IMG/VR virus record: IMGVR_UViG_3300010400_000391
Coordinates: 1 to 27,285 of that record
Strand: one strand, 5' to 3'
Length of the DNA: 27,285 bases
Source: a virus
The translations under genes and the position numbers were made by a program. Every line of letters begins with the position of its first letter. The stretch's first letter is position 1. Shown here one piece after another: positions 12,872 to 19,946 of this stretch. The notes below the pieces were generated by a model that saw nothing but the letters and a program-made list of their open reading frames with translations, was not told where the DNA came from and made no database searches.

Positions 12872-14447
12872 TCTCCTCGACGCAGCAATCAATACCGCAT
12901 TTCCGGGCTGGGGCGCGAAACGCATGATGGCGCGCGCGCAGATCTCGGCTCTCTCCAGCTTCGTCGCTGCAAGCGAGACCCATCGTTCGATGATGGGATT
13001 CAATCCGCAGCCGAAAAGCGCGGATGGCGACATCGGTTCCGGCGCCAAGAAGATGAGGGCTCGAAGCCGGCATTTGTACGCCAATGACGCCCTGGCGGCC
13101 GGCGCCATCGACACTACACTTTTCAGCGCCATTGGATCCGGACTGAAGCTGCAGCCCAAGCCGGACTGGGAGCGGGCTGGAATCCGAAGCGAAGACGAGG
13201 CGAATGACTGGAAGGCTCTTGTTCAAAGCGAATTCCGGCTTTGGGCTGAATCCACCGATTGCGATATCACCCGCACCCAGAACCTGTACGGGCTCCAGAC
13301 GCTGGCGCTTTGCGGCGTGCTGGCGTCTGGGGACATCTTTCCGCTGCTGACGAAGGCGGAACGCCCGGGGCCCTACTCCCTTGCGGTGCAGATGATCGAG
13401 GCCGATCTCGTCGAGAGCCCCAAACAAATTCCACCCAAGACAAAGATCTTCAATGGTGTCGAGACGGATGCCTTTGGCGCACCAGTCGCGTATCACGTCC
13501 TCGACTCGCATCCTTCAGAATCTTTCCTGCAGCAGAAACCGCCGCGCCGCATTGAGGCGTTCAGCAAAGACGGAACCCGGCGGCAAATGCTGCACATGTT
13601 TGACCGGAAGCGACCGGGCCAGACCCGTGGCATTCCATGGTTCGCCCCGGTGATGGAGCGGTTGAAGCAGCTGGGCAGCTACACCGAGTCCGAAATGATG
13701 GCCGCGGTGGTGAACTCCTTTCTGACCATTTTCGTGAAAACGGCAAACGGGCAGGGATTGGCGCCGATTCCGGGCCAGCCGACGCCAGAGAACAGCGGGG
13801 ATAACTACAAGCTCGGACACGGATCAATCATTCAGCTTCTGCCCAATCAGGATGTCGTTTCGGCCGGCGTCAATCGTCCGAACCCGGCATTCGATCCGTT
13901 TGTCCTTGCGATCCTCAGGCAGGTTGGCTCCGGCCTCGGTGTTCCCCATGAAGTCATCGTGAAGCATTTCACGTCGAGCTACAGCGCCGCGCGCGCCGCG
14001 CTGCTGGAGGCGTGGAGGTTTTTCCGCAACCGCCGGGCTTTCACTGCGGATACGTTTTGCCGTCCGGTCTATGAGGCGTGGATGTGGGAGGCGGTTGCCG
14101 CGCAACGCATTCCGGCGCCGGGCTTCTTTGATGACCCCGCGGTCCGCGCGGCCTATCTGCAGTCGGAATGGATTGGAGATTCTCCCGGCCAGATCAATCC
14201 GATGGATGAGGCGCAGGCTGCCGGCGAACGGCTGAAGATCGGCGTTTCGACCCTTGAGGACGAAACGATGTCGCTCACCGGCCGGGTCTACGAAGACGTT
14301 CACGAGCAGCAGAAAAAAGAACGGGACATGCGGAAGCGTGATGGTCTTTCCGTCGCCGAACCCGCACAGGAGTCGACGAGGCCGAAACCGCCGGCGGATC
14401 CCAACGCACCCGACCGCCAGAAGGAGGAGCAGGATGCTGCCGCTTGA
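12864..14447 (+). CDS. Portal protein (lambda gpB family)
   Basis: A 527-residue portal that forms the dodecameric ring at the unique capsid vertex through which DNA enters. RSRHLYANDALAAGAIDTTL and IGSGLKLQP are typical of the lambda gpB family N-terminus. LCGVLASGDIF, PWFAPVMERLKQLGSYTESE and VPHEVIVKHFTSSYSAARA give the stem and crown blocks in the right order. The C-terminal about 60 residues are charged and disordered. Length is normal (lambda gpB is 533). It starts inside the gpW gene and ends 14 bases into the protease gene. Confidence 0.93.
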   Translation: MTNLLDAAINTAFPGWGAKRMMARAQISALSSFVAASETHRSMMGFNPQPKSADGDIGSGAKKMRARSRHLYANDALAAGAIDTTLFSAIGSGLKLQPKPDWERAGIRSEDEANDWKALVQSEFRLWAESTDCDITRTQNLYGLQTLALCGVLASGDIFPLLTKAERPGPYSLAVQMIEADLVESPKQIPPKTKIFNGVETDAFGAPVAYHVLDSHPSESFLQQKPPRRIEAFSKDGTRRQMLHMFDRKRPGQTRGIPWFAPVMERLKQLGSYTESEMMAAVVNSFLTIFVKTANGQGLAPIPGQPTPENSGDNYKLGHGSIIQLLPNQDVVSAGVNRPNPAFDPFVLAILRQVGSGLGVPHEVIVKHFTSSYSAARAALLEAWRFFRNRRAFTADTFCRPVYEAWMWEAVAAQRIPAPGFFDDPAVRAAYLQSEWIGDSPGQINPMDEAQAAGERLKIGVSTLEDETMSLTGRVYEDVHEQQKKERDMRKRDGLSVAEPAQESTRPKPPADPNAPDRQKEEQDAAA

Positions 14448-15840
14448 CGTTCTTGCTTCGCCCTGGGCAATCCTTCCGGAAAAGCTGAAGGTGATCACGG
14501 AGATCTACGATCGGCACTCGAGGGGCGAGAAGGTAGACCTCGAAGCGATCGAAGCGCAGATCGGCCGGCCGCTCAACAATCAGCGCCGCCTGCTGGATGT
14601 CCAGGACGGCGTTGCCCTGATCTCCATCAATGGCCCGATCGCAAAGAGGCTGAATTTCTTCACGCGGATCTCCGGAGGCGTCTCGACCGAACTTGTCGCG
14701 AAAGACATCCGGGCCGCTGTCGAGGATCCGGAGATCCATTCGATCGTTCTTTCCATTGACTCGCCTGGCGGAACAGTCGACGGGACCGAGGAGCTGGCCA
14801 ATTTGGTTTTTGCGGCTCGACAGCGGAAACCGGTTATTGCGTTCGGCGATGGATCGATGTTCTCGGCAGCCTACTGGATCGCCAGCGCCGGGACGCGGGT
14901 GCTTCTTAGCGGAGGAACTGCCGGCGCCGGATCGATCGGCGTGGTCGCGCAGCACGTCGACTACTCGGAGGCTGAACGGAAGCAGGGGATCCAAGTCACC
15001 GAGATCACCGCGGGTAAATATAAACGAATCGCCAGCTCGCATGCGCCCTTGACCGATGAAGGCCGCGCCACGATTCAAGACCAGGTCGATCACCTCTATT
15101 CCATTTTCGTCGACACCGTTGCCCGCCATCGTGGCGTCAGCGCTGACGACGTTCTCGAACGTATGGCCGATGGCCGGATATTCATCGGACAACGCGCCAT
15201 CGATGCCGGCCTGGTAGATGGGTTCGCCGATAAGACCGAACTCGTCCCCATGCTCAACGAAGAACACTCCCGGAGAGTGAAGTCAAAGAAAGGACTTTAT
15301 CCAATGAAAAAAATTGAGATGACCGAAGAGGAGAAAGACGCCATCGAGCAGAGCGCGTTTGGGCGGGGCAAGGCGGAAGCCGAAAAGAAGGCCTCGGAGG
15401 ACGCTGCCGCGGCGAAGGCCGAATCGGACAAGCGCGTCGACGCCGCCCGTGTCGAAGGCGCCACGGCGGAACGCGAGCGCATCAAGGCCGTCGAGACCCA
15501 GTCGATGAAGGGGCACGAAGCGCTCATCGATCAGCTCAAGTTCGACGGCAAAACGACCGGACCCGAGGCGGCTGTCCAGGTGCTGGCCGCTGAGAAGGCG
15601 AAATGCGCCGGCCGCGCCACGCAGATCAAGAAGGACCTGCCGGATCCCGCCGGGTTCGTCGAAGCCCGGGAGGACAAGGATCCGTCCGATGCCAAGGAGC
15701 CGGACGTGAACGTCGTCGTCGAAAAGGCCCGTCAGTACCAGGCCGAGCAGAAGAAGCTCGGCAAGGAGATCTCCACCGAAACCGCCGTCGCGCATGTCCG
15801 CAAGGAAATGGGCGCTCCGGCAAAAACCACGCGCGCGTAG
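14434..15840 (+). CDS. S49 capsid protease fused to scaffold (gpC-like)
   Basis: A 468-residue protein. The ATG at 14434 follows AGGAGG (14422-14427) inside the portal gene. Residues about 55-270 are an SppA/S49 serine protease: IVLSIDSPGGTVDG, then SMFSAAYWIAS with nucleophile Ser144, and ITAGKYKR with general-base Lys195; the 51-residue spacing matches the Ser-Lys dyad of SppA. Residues from about 291 on are a highly charged, Ala/Lys/Glu-rich helical domain typical of an assembly scaffold. Role: clears the scaffold and matures the procapsid. The same gene probably also yields the scaffold alone from an internal start. Confidence 0.92.
   Translation: MLPLDVLASPWAILPEKLKVITEIYDRHSRGEKVDLEAIEAQIGRPLNNQRRLLDVQDGVALISINGPIAKRLNFFTRISGGVSTELVAKDIRAAVEDPEIHSIVLSIDSPGGTVDGTEELANLVFAARQRKPVIAFGDGSMFSAAYWIASAGTRVLLSGGTAGAGSIGVVAQHVDYSEAERKQGIQVTEITAGKYKRIASSHAPLTDEGRATIQDQVDHLYSIFVDTVARHRGVSADDVLERMADGRIFIGQRAIDAGLVDGFADKTELVPMLNEEHSRRVKSKKGLYPMKKIEMTEEEKDAIEQSAFGRGKAEAEKKASEDAAAAKAESDKRVDAARVEGATAERERIKAVETQSMKGHEALIDQLKFDGKTTGPEAAVQVLAAEKAKCAGRATQIKKDLPDPAGFVEAREDKDPSDAKEPDVNVVVEKARQYQAEQKKLGKEISTETAVAHVRKEMGAPAKTTRA
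15304..15840 (+). CDS. Nested in-frame scaffold (Nu3-like)
   Basis: Inside the protease gene an in-frame ATG at 15304 is preceded by AAAGAAAGGA, with AGGA 9 nt upstream, and begins MKKIEMTEEEKDAIEQSAFG. The 178-residue product would be just the helical scaffold region, exactly how lambda makes Nu3 within gene C. The coding sequence directly before (SRRVKSKKG) looks like a linker between domains. Independent initiation is inferred, not shown. Confidence 0.55.
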   Translation: MKKIEMTEEEKDAIEQSAFGRGKAEAEKKASEDAAAAKAESDKRVDAARVEGATAERERIKAVETQSMKGHEALIDQLKFDGKTTGPEAAVQVLAAEKAKCAGRATQIKKDLPDPAGFVEAREDKDPSDAKEPDVNVVVEKARQYQAEQKKLGKEISTETAVAHVRKEMGAPAKTTRA

Positions 15841-15870
15841 ACAGCGCGGCGCGATTTTAAGGAGGACCCA

Positions 15871-16251
15871 TTGAATCCCACACACGTCCGAAATTACACC
15901 GCCGGCGGTACCGTCACGTCCCGCCGGCTCGTCAAGTTCGACGGAAGCGGCGACATCGTCCTTGCGGCCGCAGCAACCGATTCGATCATCGGCGCTTCCG
16001 CCGATGTCGATGTCGCGGATGACGGTCCCTGCGACGTCATTCTCGGCGGGGTCGCCCGCGTCAAAGCGGGCGGAACCATCACGCGCGGGGCGCAGGTCAC
16101 CTCGGACAGCGCTGGTAAGGCCGTCGCCGCAAATCCGGATCCCACGGACACAGTGCGTGTCGCCGGGATTGCGCTCGAGAGCGCGGTCGACGGCGATGAA
16201 ATCGACATCCTGCTCGCGCCCGGCTCGCTGAGCGACGCAGACAATTCGTAA
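15871..16251 (+). CDS. Capsid decoration/cement protein (DUF2190-like)
   Basis: A 126-residue, all-beta, Gly/Ala/Val-rich protein starting at a TTG with a full AAGGAGGA ribosome-binding site. RNYTAGGTVTSRRLVKF, then SADVDVADDGPCDVILGGVARVKAGG, match the DUF2190 / head-decoration pattern of stabilising proteins that bind the outside of the capsid shell. It lies between the protease/scaffold and the major capsid gene, the standard slot for lambda gpD-type proteins. Despite the weak start codon the strong SD suggests high output. Confidence 0.85.
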   Translation: MNPTHVRNYTAGGTVTSRRLVKFDGSGDIVLAAAATDSIIGASADVDVADDGPCDVILGGVARVKAGGTITRGAQVTSDSAGKAVAANPDPTDTVRVAGIALESAVDGDEIDILLAPGSLSDADNS

Positions 16252-16278
16252 TCGCGGAAAGGAGAAGGAGATAAACAC

Positions 16279-17217
16279 ATGAGTGGTAATTCACCATGGC
16301 CAATTGATGCGGAACTGACCGCGATCACGCTGGCGTACGGCAACGAGCGGATGATCGCGGATTCGGTTCTTCCCCGGGTGGGCGTCGGCAAACAGGAGTT
16401 CAAGTACAACAAGTACGCCCTGGCCGACTCGTTCACGATTCCGGACACCAAGGTGGGCCGGAAATCCAAACCCAACGAGGTCGAGTTCGGTGGAACGCAG
16501 GCGACCGATCAGACGCGAGACTACGCTCTCGACGATCCGATCCCGCAGGCCGACATCGACAACGCTTCGGACGGGTTCGATCCTGTCGGCCGATCGACGG
16601 CGGTCATGACGGATTTGCTGATGCTGGACCGTGAGAAGCGCGCGGCGGACCTGGTGTTCGGCGCCGGCAACTACGCCACTGCCAACAAGGACACGCTGTC
16701 CGGCACAACGCAGTGGTCGCATGCGAGCTCCGACCCGATCAACGCAATCCTGACGGCGATGGACTCGATGGTGATGCGCCCAAACGTTCTCGTGCTCGGC
16801 CGCGCCGTGTTCACCAAGGTGATCCAGCACGCGAAAGTTGTGGCGGCATGCCTTCCGGCCGGTGGCAATGCGGGGACTGGCGGCGTTGCGACGCGCGAGG
16901 CTCTCGCGCGGGTTCTCGAACTGGAAGAGGTGATCGTCGGCGAAGGCTGGCTGAACAGCGCCAAGAGAGGGCAGACACCGACGATGGCGCGGGTCTGGGG
17001 CAAGCACGCTTCTCTCGTCGTGCGCAACAAGCTGGTCAGCCCGGATCTGGGAGTCACCTTTGGCTACACGGCGCAGTGGGGCCAGCGGGTGGCCGGCCAG
17101 AACGAGGACAAGAACATCGGCATGCGCGGCGGCGTCAGAGTCCGCGTGGGCGAATCCGTGAAGGAACTCCTGATCGCCAACGATCTGGGCTTCCTGTTTA
17201 TCAACGCGGTCGCCTGA
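16279..17217 (+). CDS. Major capsid protein
   Basis: A 312-residue shell protein preceded by AAAGGAGAAGGAGA. The sequence PWPIDAELTAITLAYGNERMIADSVLPRV, split here as PIDAELTAITLAY and RMIADSVLPRVGVGKQEF, then GRKSKPNEVEF and YALDDPIPQADIDNA, marks a known family of phage major capsid proteins with a presumed HK97 fold. The C-terminal ADSVKELL-like strand (GESVKELLIANDLGFLF) closes the fold. No long N-terminal delta domain is present, consistent with a separate scaffold. It is 27 bases after the decoration gene and presumably its most abundant partner. Confidence 0.92.
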   Translation: MSGNSPWPIDAELTAITLAYGNERMIADSVLPRVGVGKQEFKYNKYALADSFTIPDTKVGRKSKPNEVEFGGTQATDQTRDYALDDPIPQADIDNASDGFDPVGRSTAVMTDLLMLDREKRAADLVFGAGNYATANKDTLSGTTQWSHASSDPINAILTAMDSMVMRPNVLVLGRAVFTKVIQHAKVVAACLPAGGNAGTGGVATREALARVLELEEVIVGEGWLNSAKRGQTPTMARVWGKHASLVVRNKLVSPDLGVTFGYTAQWGQRVAGQNEDKNIGMRGGVRVRVGESVKELLIANDLGFLFINAVA

Positions 17218-17220
17218 TCG

Positions 17221-17538
17221 ATGGCGCTCGAGTTCGCGCGGGACGCAGACATCCTTGCGATGTTCGCGGACTCGCCGCACACCATCACGGCCGGTGAAGT
17301 CACCGGTCCGTGCTGGCTGGACGATTTTGACCAGGAGGTCGAGTTGGGGCGTCCAGATGGAGGAGGCCAAGTTGTCCGGGTCCGGAAGGCAACCGTCCAG
17401 ACCGGCGTCTTTCCGGATATCAAAAACGATGTCGTCGTTGCGGTCGGCGGCGGCGACACCCTGTTCTACACGGTCTGGAATCATTTGCGGATTGGCGATG
17501 GCGCCTTGACGGAGTTGTATCTGAGGCCGAGGACATGA
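17221..17538 (+). CDS. Head-tail connector / joining protein
   Basis: A 105-residue protein directly after the capsid gene. It has a short N-terminal helix (FARDADILAMF), then beta strands with GEVTGPCWLDDF, a VRVRKATVQTGVF strand and the DTLFYTVWNHLRIGDGALTELYL segment. Small beta proteins with this 'W..L.IGDG.lt..yL' ending occur in the gpFII / head-completion position of lambda-like phages. It is coupled by ATGA to the following tail-terminator gene. Assigned partly from position; the exact connector class is not certain. Confidence 0.72.
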   Translation: MALEFARDADILAMFADSPHTITAGEVTGPCWLDDFDQEVELGRPDGGGQVVRVRKATVQTGVFPDIKNDVVVAVGGGDTLFYTVWNHLRIGDGALTELYLRPRT

Positions 17539-17969
17539 CAGTCGCGGAATCGAAAATCACTGCCGTTGTCACCGCGCTCGATGGTGATCAAAAGCCGGAC
17601 GGGGTGAACGTCAATCGCTCACGCCGGCAGCCGCGGCAGGGCAGCGACCTTCCAATCGTGAGCGTGTATTTCGCCAATGAGGATGTCGATCCGGCTCGCC
17701 CAAACAATGCGCTTGGTTCGGAACTGACCTTGCGGATCCGTTGTGTCATCTGGCACGCCGGACCGGAAGAGTCGGACGCGCTGATCGAGCCGATTCGTGA
17801 GTATGTGGTGGCGAAGGTGATGGAAACCCTTGGCCGCGGTTGCGAATACGCCGGGACGGAGTGGGAAGGCGAGGGGCTTCCAGAAACGGAACTGGCGGCG
17901 GCGGCCGTGGACTTCACGGTGAAGTACAAGATTCTGCGCGGTGCGATCGGTAAGTCACTGGGGAGCTAG
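17535..17969 (+). CDS. Tail terminator (gpU-like)
   Basis: A 144-residue alpha/beta protein. N-terminal helix AESKITAVVTALDG, the strand SDLPIVSVYFANEDV, the strand GSELTLRIRCVIWHAG, a helix with ESDALIEPIREYV and a final strand AAAAVDFTVKYKIL follow the order of phage tail-terminator (gpU/minor tail) proteins that cap the tube and join it to the head. Size is near lambda gpU (131). It is the last gene before the lysis genes, which is unusual because the tail tube gene normally follows directly. Confidence 0.75.
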   Translation: MTVAESKITAVVTALDGDQKPDGVNVNRSRRQPRQGSDLPIVSVYFANEDVDPARPNNALGSELTLRIRCVIWHAGPEESDALIEPIREYVVAKVMETLGRGCEYAGTEWEGEGLPETELAAAAVDFTVKYKILRGAIGKSLGS

Positions 17970-17996
17970 GGTCCTGTTTCAGTGAAGGAGATTCTC

Positions 17997-18305
17997 ATGT
18001 TGGCAGCACTGCAGTTCAGTCTCTCCGACGCCGAGAAAATCGTAGGTTCGCCTTTGGCCCTCGCCGTGGTTTTGGTAATTGGAGCGCTGCTGCTGATTGG
18101 CGTCTGGCGGTCTCTGGCCAAACATCAGCAGAACTGCGTAACGGCGAGCACCAACGTCGCCTCGATACTGGCCGGACAGAACACGACGCAGGCGCTCCAG
18201 ACAGCGGCGCTCACGAGGATAGAAAGTTCGTTGGGCGGACTGAACGACAAGATCGATAAACACGCGGACCGAATCGCAAAACTCGAAGGCAGGTTGGGAG
18301 AATGA
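17997..18305 (+). CDS. Small membrane protein with coiled coil (lysis)
   Basis: The ATG at 17997 has AAGGAG 6 nt upstream, so it is preferred over the GTG at 17982. The 102-residue product has one transmembrane segment (about residues 18-37, LALAVVLVIGALLLIGV) followed by a soluble part ending in a coiled coil (LGGLNDKIDKHADRIAKLEG). Next to the endolysin this suggests a lysis role: an inner-membrane spanin-like protein (one N-terminal TM plus periplasmic coiled coil) or an accessory holin. It overlaps the endolysin start by ATGA. Confidence 0.65.
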   Translation: MLAALQFSLSDAEKIVGSPLALAVVLVIGALLLIGVWRSLAKHQQNCVTASTNVASILAGQNTTQALQTAALTRIESSLGGLNDKIDKHADRIAKLEGRLGE

Positions 18306-18772
18306 ACTGGTCAGGGATTAAGCATTTCAGTCCTCAAATGGATCCGAAGCTCGGACAGTCGGGCGTCCCGGGTTCGGCCGAGAATATGGACCGCGAGTTC
18401 ATGCTGAAGCTGGATCATGCGCGTGATCTGGCCAATCAGGTGATGACGGTGAATTCCGGGTGGCGGTCCGTCGAGCGCGAAAAGCAGATTCTTGCCGGCA
18501 AGCCTGGGTTGATCGTGCCATCGATGCAGGGCGCCAATCCATTTTCGTCCCACACCAGCGGGCATGGCGTGGATATCTCCTGCGTTTTCGCCAGGGATCG
18601 GTATCTCATCATCGCCAATGCGATTGCCGTTGGTTTCGTGCGGATGGGATTCGATCCGAAGCTTGTACCGGCAGCTCTTGAGGCGGGCATTAACCGTATC
18701 GGTTTCGATTCTGTTCACGTCCACCTGGACGATGAGCCGCGATTGCCAGCGCGGGTGATCTGGCTGGAGTAA
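18302..18772 (+). CDS. Endolysin, M15-family peptidase
   Basis: A 156-residue enzyme that cleaves peptide bonds in peptidoglycan cross-links. The M15/VanY-like core is clear: NSGWRSVEREKQIL (51-64), SSHTSGHGVDIS with zinc ligands His84 and Asp91, and VHVHLDD with His139/His141 near the C-terminus. There is no signal peptide and no separate wall-binding domain, so it should need a holin to reach the wall, and it is compact as expected for phages of Gram-negative hosts. It is coupled to the membrane protein upstream. Confidence 0.9.
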   Translation: MNWSGIKHFSPQMDPKLGQSGVPGSAENMDREFMLKLDHARDLANQVMTVNSGWRSVEREKQILAGKPGLIVPSMQGANPFSSHTSGHGVDISCVFARDRYLIIANAIAVGFVRMGFDPKLVPAALEAGINRIGFDSVHVHLDDEPRLPARVIWLE

Positions 18773-18809
18773 CCATGGGAAATAATGGAAAGACGATGGA
18801 GATCGCGGC

Positions 18810-19073
18810 GTGATTCTTGGTGGCGGCCCGCGTCGGCCGTTCGACGCGATGGCATGGCTCGTCCGGGTTTGGGTGCTTGGCACTTTCTTGGCGACCGCCT
18901 ACGTGCTTGTCCACGGGTTCCCTGAGAAATCCGGAGCTGCCGTTGTCGGTCTCGTGGTTGCGATGTCGAACGGCGCAATCCTGATTCTGAACTATTACTT
19001 CGGCTCTTCGAAAAGCAGCGCCGACAAAACCGAACTGCTAAAACCGGGCGGCGGGCAGCCGCCAAAGGAGTAG
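18810..19073 (+). CDS. Putative holin (two TM segments)
   Basis: From a GTG at 18810 with GGAG 8 nt upstream, an 87-residue protein with two hydrophobic segments (about 14-34 and 43-63) separated by a short HGFPEKSG loop, then NYYFGSSKSSADKTELL and a polar tail. A small two-TM protein with an 'FGSS..S..KTE' juxtamembrane motif next to an endolysin is typical of a class of phage holins, which open the inner membrane at lysis. A 12-codon open frame precedes it at 18775 and shares the GTGA, possibly only a leader. Confidence 0.75.
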   Translation: MILGGGPRRPFDAMAWLVRVWVLGTFLATAYVLVHGFPEKSGAAVVGLVVAMSNGAILILNYYFGSSKSSADKTELLKPGGGQPPKE

Positions 19074-19075
19074 TT

Positions 19076-19450
19076 ATGCAGATTGTCCACTTACGAGTGC
19101 GGGCAGCCGCAATGCTGCTGATGGTGATGGCCTTGGCCGCCTGTCACGGCTACAAGGTACATCCGGGCGCGGTGAACACGTTCGATTCCAAAGCCTACGA
19201 TTCCTTGTTGGTCGCACAGAGTGTAATCAAAACCGCGAGGACGCAATTCGATTCTGGTGCGCTCGACGCAAAATTCAAGCCTGCCGTGAACAAGTTGGTG
19301 GAGCGGTACAACGAGGCGATGCCCGCCTACAAAGCCTGGCATACCGCAATGGAATCCGGCGCAGCCATGGAGGCTGAGAAGCTTGAAAAACTGAAGGTCA
19401 TGCTGGCTGCTGTCGATGCCGCGGTTCTGGCGTTTCAGGAGGCAAAATGA
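19076..19450 (+). CDS. Small lipoprotein, possible o-spanin
   Basis: A 124-residue protein with a lipoprotein signal: basic start, hydrophobic core AAMLLMVMALAAC, lipobox L-A-A-C with the lipidated Cys at residue 23. The mature part is about 100 residues, mostly helical (KPAVNKLVERYNEAMPAYKAW, EKLEKLKVMLAAVDAAV). In a lysis cassette a small outer-membrane lipoprotein suggests the outer spanin that fuses membranes with an inner-membrane partner; superinfection exclusion is another option. It is coupled to the next gene by ATGA. Confidence 0.7.
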   Translation: MQIVHLRVRAAAMLLMVMALAACHGYKVHPGAVNTFDSKAYDSLLVAQSVIKTARTQFDSGALDAKFKPAVNKLVERYNEAMPAYKAWHTAMESGAAMEAEKLEKLKVMLAAVDAAVLAFQEAK

Positions 19451-19638
19451 ACATTTTTCAAATCATCGAATTGGCTCTGTCCCTGGCGAGGAGGGTATCC
19501 GACGGCAAGGGCGACAAGGTTCTGACGAAGGCTCAGGTGTTCGAAGCGATCGTGAAGGAGGGTATCGCCGCCTACCGCATCGAGGCTGGCCAGCCGCTGG
19601 ATCTCGATAAATTGAAACCACAGCCCCCAATTGCCTGA
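19447..19638 (+). CDS. Small hypothetical protein, 63 aa
   Basis: A 63-residue protein whose ATG overlaps the lipoprotein stop. It has an amphipathic N-terminal helix (NIFQIIELALSLARRV), a second helix around KAQVFEAIVKEGIAAYRIE and a proline-rich end. No family is recognised. Its coupling to the lipoprotein gene suggests it is part of the same lysis/exclusion cassette. Confidence 0.6.
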   Translation: MNIFQIIELALSLARRVSDGKGDKVLTKAQVFEAIVKEGIAAYRIEAGQPLDLDKLKPQPPIA

Positions 19639-19659
19639 TCGGCGATGAAATAGCAATCC

Positions 19660-19938
19660 ATGGAACTCAAAATTACCCTGAGCGACGAAGCGGTCGCGGC
19701 ATATTTGTCGAAAGGCATCGACCCGCAGAAAGATCTCGAGGCCCGAGTGAATAGCTTCGTCGGCATTGCCAGGCGGGAGCGCGAGAAAAACAGCGTTCAG
19801 CCACTGGCAGCCAAGATGGTCCAGCTAAGCGATGCGGATCTCGCTGAAGTCGCGACGCTCGTGGAGTCCAAGATTCCCAAGGTTGTCGCGGATCCGGCAT
19901 TGCGGGCGGATGCGATTGAAGCCGGAGACCCGCAATAG
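19660..19938 (+). CDS. Small hypothetical phage protein, 92 aa
   Basis: A 92-residue, charged, mainly helical protein: ELKITLSDEAVAAYLSKGID, then LEARVNSFVGIARRERE and LSDADLAEVATLVESKIPKV. No domain is recognised with confidence. It sits 8 bases before the tail fibre gene and could be a small structural accessory or part of the preceding cassette. No clear SD precedes the ATG. Confidence 0.6.
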   Translation: MELKITLSDEAVAAYLSKGIDPQKDLEARVNSFVGIARREREKNSVQPLAAKMVQLSDADLAEVATLVESKIPKVVADPALRADAIEAGDPQ

Positions 19939-19946
19939 GAACGACG

